DNA of 64,000 nucleotides from Guptibacillus hwajinpoensis (GTDB lineage: Bacteria > Bacillota > Bacilli > Bacillales > Guptibacillaceae). The stretch's first letter is position 1. Each line of letters begins with the position of its first letter. The notes beneath the pieces were generated by a model, which did no database searches, was not told the DNA's origin, and saw nothing but the letters and a program-made list of their open reading frames with translations. Positions 60,957 to 64,000 of the stretch are shown piece by piece. A program made the position numbers and the translations under genes. The stretch spans positions 1-64,000 of the forward strand of contig NZ_JAIVAE010000005.1 in assembly GCF_020171785.1 (NCBI RefSeq), given 5' to 3'.

Positions 60957-61151
60957 CGTTTGTTTAGTCCTATTGATTAAGTAGATCTAATTGTTTTCTT
61001 TAGACGGTTGAATTATGAGAATCAGAACTTAGTTTATAAGTAAATAATAGCTGCAATTTTACATCAGGAAAAAATAGATTTATCCTTATATTTTAGTTTA
61101 AATTTTAATTTGTGAGACGTAGGATCGAATTGATTCAATAAGAGGTTGGAA
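60957..61151. other. Intergenic stretch, no gene seen
   Basis: AT-rich sequence before the pseudogene at 61152; nothing else recognised. Confidence 0.4.
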
Positions 61152-61436
61152 GTGATTAAAGAGACTGTAACAAACAATCGTTGGGAAGTTCTGTTAAGGC
61201 TCATTTATGTTGCTTAAATAGCAAGTTTTATCGTGTTAATGTTCGATTCGAACCCTGATAATAACCTTTTTGCGGCTGGGCTCTTTATGACTTAATGGTT
61301 TGTCCGAATTCTACGTTATGCAATAAAGGAACGGTGAGAAGGCAATAAGAACCGTGCATTGTTTCATTTTGGACTGTCCGTTATCGCTGGGATGGCTATT
61401 GTTGCGGTGGTGGTGATCTATTTATTTGTGCTGTAG
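61152..61436 (+). pseudogene. Small membrane-protein gene with three in-frame stops
   Basis: One continuous frame from a GTG (GAGGTTGGAA upstream) to TAG reads VIKETVTNNRWEVLLRLIYVA, stop, IASFIVLMFDSNPDNNLFAA then GLFMT, stop, WFVRILRYAIKER, stop, NKNRALFHFGLSVIAGMAIV to YLFVL. No frameshift is needed. Without the stops it is a 94-residue protein with three membrane spans. The stops are TAA, TAA and TGA. Confidence 0.7.
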
Positions 61437-61470
61437 AATTTATAAATGCTAATTCTCCCCTGATGATTCA

Positions 61471-61511
61471 AAAAAAGCCATATCAAATGTATGGCAAATT
61501 GATATAGCTTT
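61471..61511 (-). terminator. Terminator of the LXG toxin locus
   Basis: AAAGCCATATCAA pairs with TTGATATAGCTTT (one bulge); on the minus strand it is followed by a T-run. Confidence 0.65.
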
Positions 61512-61533
61512 GATATTAAAGGTTAAGTTGCAC

Positions 61534-62238
61534 TTACTCAAACAACGACTTATATGAAAACGGAGCGATGGTAAGGATTTCTCCCTCACTCTCAATCGAC
61601 CATGTTTGTCCATTACCTGTAATGTACAAAAGAGATCCAATCATGACTTGTTCATCTAAATAATAATCGTATAATGCATTTAACTTTCCTTGTTTCTGTT
61701 TCAGTACTTGCAGAAATTCTGGAGGGAACAAGTTCGATTCTTCACTTGTAAGCTCCTTATTTGCAAGTAATTTATCAATTACTTTTTCGAAAAGAGGCTC
61801 TTTAATTGAAAATGGTTCGAGGTTTACCTTTACATCGCTTAGATCCATTAGTTGGCTGAGCTTCTTTTCATTGTTTTCAGGGAATAATTTAACCACACGG
61901 TTATCATATAAAGATTGCTGAACAGTGTAGTCATCATTACAGAACAAAGAAGTTGTTAGCATCGCAGTATCAGTAGCAATCTGACATCGAATCACACGAG
62001 GTGTATTTGTTAACTTCATCAGAAAATTTTCAAACGCTTCATCAACATTTTCTTCATTTTTATCAATCGTTAATAACCCTTTGGAGAGCAATCCATTTGT
62101 AGCACTATCTAAACGAGTTTCTAGTTCTTGATCACTAATATCTTCGAAAACTTCTTCTTTTATTGAAGCTGCAGCCTGGACACCGTCTATTAATAGTAAT
62201 GATAATATGTATTCTTCAGCAGATAGAGTATAAGACAT
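61534..62238 (-). CDS. LXG-locus protein, possibly EspG/DUF5081-like
   Basis: A 234-residue soluble acidic protein I cannot firmly assign. The N-terminus (YTLSAEEYILSLLLIDGVQA in part) and the overall alternation of helices and a C-terminal beta sheet (TWSIESEGEILTIAP) recall EspG-type type VII secretion chaperones and the Firmicute DUF5081 proteins found beside LXG toxins; this is a resemblance only. It is the last of three minus-strand genes with the LXG toxin and a small membrane protein (28-bp gap), which supports a role as chaperone or second immunity factor. Ribosome binding site AAAGGAT. Confidence 0.5.
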   Translation of the reverse strand: MSYTLSAEEYILSLLLIDGVQAAASIKEEVFEDISDQELETRLDSATNGLLSKGLLTIDKNEENVDEAFENFLMKLTNTPRVIRCQIATDTAMLTTSLFCNDDYTVQQSLYDNRVVKLFPENNEKKLSQLMDLSDVKVNLEPFSIKEPLFEKVIDKLLANKELTSEESNLFPPEFLQVLKQKQGKLNALYDYYLDEQVMIGSLLYITGNGQTWSIESEGEILTIAPFSYKSLFE

Positions 62239-62266
62239 ATTTGATAAATCCTTTCATTTATAAGTT

Positions 62267-62575
62267 TTACTTCGAACCAGCAATTTTACCAAATATAATA
62301 AAGAAAATGATAGCTAGTACAAATAATAAAATAGAGTATAAAATAAGTAAGATTCTAGCTGTGAACCAGTTAAACTTACTGTAAAGTCTATTAGCCACAA
62401 ATTCAGTTATTCCAAATATAGGGAATGATAGCACCATTAAGAAATCCAAGTCATGAACTACCCAACGATATAATCCATGACCTGCAGATTTACTTATTAG
62501 ATATAGAAAAGAAAATAATAGATTAAAGGTTAAAGCCATTCCGATAACGCCGCACGCTATTGCAAGAAACTCCAT
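62267..62575 (-). CDS. Small membrane protein, candidate immunity protein of the LXG toxin
   Basis: A 102-residue protein with three membrane spans (about residues 4-28, 45-62 and 76-98) and a short basic end (IFGKIAGSK). It lies directly downstream of a toxin whose C-terminus is glycine-zipper-like and probably membrane-active. Immunity to pore-forming LXG toxins is known to come from small membrane proteins encoded next door. Start ATG at 62575; a TTG one codon earlier is possible. AAAGGA is 14 bases upstream, rather far, so expression may depend on coupling. Confidence 0.6.
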   Translation of the reverse strand: MEFLAIACGVIGMALTFNLLFSFLYLISKSAGHGLYRWVVHDLDFLMVLSFPIFGITEFVANRLYSKFNWFTARILLILYSILLFVLAIIFFIIFGKIAGSK

Positions 62576-62614
62576 CAAGTTTATAACATCCTTTATTGTG
62601 TTAGTTGATTAATT

Positions 62615-64000
62615 TTATATCCACCCGAATAACTTATCTGTTGATTCATTCAATGTATCTTTAACACTCTCTAATGCATCTTTTGCAGACTCTTTGACTT
62701 TATACGTTACTTTACCAATCTCTTCGCCTGCATTACTTGCCCATTTTTTTGTGTATTTGGAAGCCCATTCGCCAACGGCACCACCTATTGCGCTACCAAC
62801 AATTGCACCAGCTGCTGCTCCAAATGGCGCGAAGGGGCCAGAAAGGGCACCTCCTACAATGGCTCCTACATAGGCTCCTGTCGTAGCTCCGGCGACACTA
62901 CCAGCAACTTTATTTAATTCCTCCCCAACAATCCGTCCATTTGCTTCATATTGTTCTGGACCACTGAGGTTTTCTCCATTTTCCCATCTGTCAAAAATAT
63001 TCTTAACGGATGTACCCATTCCAATTACAACCGCAGCAACACCCGAAGTTCTTGCTGCAACTTTTTTAAAAGCTCCTTTTGAAATAACCATTTCTCTAGA
63101 GGAGTGTTTAATGAGTTTATTCTTAACATTTTCATGAAGAGGGCGATTTCCAGTTGTTAGTTTTATAAGAGAACTCTTTGCTTTTGTTAATTGCGTACGA
63201 TTATCTACAAATTTGCCAGGGCCAGAGAAATTTTTCTTTGAATATTTTAAGTTTTTTTCTTTTATATGATTATCTTTTATTAATTTATTTACTTTTTGGA
63301 TGGACCTTTTTGTCCACTCAGGACCAGTTCTTCCTTTCAGAAAGTGAAGGACTTTCCGATCGTATTTAAAAGCATAATGGTTCTTTTTCTTAGTATATTC
63401 AATCCGGAGTATACCAGACTTATGTGAAGCCGTCATAATGGCTAGAGGCGCGATGGAACCAATTGCTCCATCTAACAATGTGTTCACCAACGAGTCATCT
63501 TCGTTTGGTTTTGTTGTTGATTTTATATTTTTACTTTCTTCGTAATCTAGTAATAAATCTAATGCACGTTTACTAGTTGAATTTTCATTGTTTATACTTC
63601 CTTGCACACTAGTAGCTATTCCACCTGGTGATTGTACCGCTTGTTTTAATTTCTGAAAAAGAGAGCCGGGCTGGTAACCTTCCACACTGATTTGATTACT
63701 CTGAAACATGGAGCTAATTTGTTCGACGTAACCAGATGCGTCATTAGCACGATCGACTACACCGTCTAAATTTTTTACCTGTTGGCGGTCGTACTGATGT
63801 AATTGTTCTATTGTTTGATTAATCTTTTCATCTGCGCTGTTTAAATGATTCATGACATTGCTATCTTGCAATGTCTGAATCATAATAATGTCACTTACTG
63901 AGTTAATGATAGAAGTTGCTTCATTTGATAGATCGGTTGTTATGGTTTTTATCTTTTTCAAAGCATGATCTAAATCATTTTCTAGAAAATCCTCTCGAAT
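62615..64000 (-). CDS. LXG-domain polymorphic toxin (5' end beyond the window), glycine-zipper C-terminus
   Basis: At least 461 residues are visible; the frame is open to the last base, so the N-terminal LXG part continues outside. The first visible residues IREDFLENDLDHALKKIKTI, then SIINSVSDIIMIQTLQ and NHLNSADEKINQTIEQLHQY, are the helical LXG domain used for type VII secretion. A charged middle region follows. The C-terminal toxin part is rich in Gly/Ala zippers (GAYVGAIVGGALSGPFAPFG, GAIVGSAIGGAVGEW), then an amphipathic KES/KDT helix. This is the pattern of pore-forming LXG toxins such as TelE, not of a nuclease or NADase. Two co-oriented genes follow, the probable immunity protein and an accessory protein. 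Confidence 0.85.
   Translation of the reverse strand: MREDFLENDLDHALKKIKTITTDLSNEATSIINSVSDIIMIQTLQDSNVMNHLNSADEKINQTIEQLHQYDRQQVKNLDGVVDRANDASGYVEQISSMFQSNQISVEGYQPGSLFQKLKQAVQSPGGIATSVQGSINNENSTSKRALDLLLDYEESKNIKSTTKPNEDDSLVNTLLDGAIGSIAPLAIMTASHKSGILRIEYTKKKNHYAFKYDRKVLHFLKGRTGPEWTKRSIQKVNKLIKDNHIKEKNLKYSKKNFSGPGKFVDNRTQLTKAKSSLIKLTTGNRPLHENVKNKLIKHSSREMVISKGAFKKVAARTSGVAAVVIGMGTSVKNIFDRWENGENLSGPEQYEANGRIVGEELNKVAGSVAGATTGAYVGAIVGGALSGPFAPFGAAAGAIVGSAIGGAVGEWASKYTKKWASNAGEEIGKVTYKVKESAKDALESVKDTLNESTDKLFGWI

Noticed and set aside
1-64000. CRISPR array, tRNA or rRNA genes, prophage
   Set aside because: No regularly spaced repeats with unique spacers, no cloverleaf or rRNA signature, and no run of phage structural genes were seen on either strand.

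Overview
The window reads as chromosome of a low-GC, spore-forming Gram-positive bacterium of the Bacillaceae. The evidence is a SleB/CwlJ-type cell-wall hydrolase, an LCP (LytR-CpsA-Psr) protein, a split tyrosine-kinase/phosphatase trio of the YwqC-YwqD-YwqE type, a TagF-like polymerase, an LXG polymorphic toxin, strong AGGAGG-type ribosome binding sites and frequent GTG/TTG starts. No rRNA, tRNA or CRISPR array was seen.

Layout. 1-4.7 kb: cell-wall genes (a SleB-like hydrolase; a zinc-ribbon/YARHG protein with an amidase, bracketed by two 66-bp direct repeats; an LCP ligase; two very small genes). 4.9-30.9 kb: an exopolysaccharide locus. It holds the regulatory trio, a route that looks like UDP-diacetylbacillosamine synthesis plus a priming transferase (7.6-12 kb), three glycosyltransferases, a Wzy-like polymerase and a Wzx flippase (12-18.3 kb), dTDP-L-rhamnose genes in the order rmlA-C-D-B, and ugd. 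The 3' part is broken by an IS21-family element carrying a second IS21-family element inside its istA; beyond it lies a frameshifted galU. 31.8-35.8 kb: an unfamiliar four-gene cassette (N-formylglutamate-amidohydrolase-like enzyme, barrel/membrane protein, FolC-like Mur ligase, convergent ATP-grasp ligase), my best candidate for an undescribed system. 36-39.1 kb: a gene graveyard (frameshifted LacI regulator, truncated phytanoyl-CoA-dioxygenase-like gene, a small zinc-finger gene split by an istB relic). 39.1-49.1 kb: scattered single genes (methyltransferase-like, bicovalent-flavin oxidase, ParB-like, TagF-like, TM2 protein, two lipoproteins) among short dispersed repeats ending in GGGACGGTTCT. 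49.1-50.8 kb: remnants of IS1182- and IS3-family elements. 50.9-55.7 kb: an HpaI-type aldolase, an Nramp-like carrier and a relic DUF1537 sugar-acid kinase, read from a visible sigma-54 promoter and facing a PrpR-like sigma-54 activator. 55.9-60.9 kb: a complete D-galactonate pathway (IclR regulator, KDG/KDGal kinase, aldolase, DgoD, GntP carrier). 61.1-64 kb: a membrane-protein pseudogene and an LXG toxin locus that runs off the right end.

How it fits together. The left half builds, controls and exports a rhamnose-containing, probably amino-sugar-primed surface polymer, which LCP and TagF-like enzymes could attach or accompany. The middle is a mobile-element landing zone with many decayed genes. 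The right third takes up and degrades sugar acids, then turns to contact-dependent competition.
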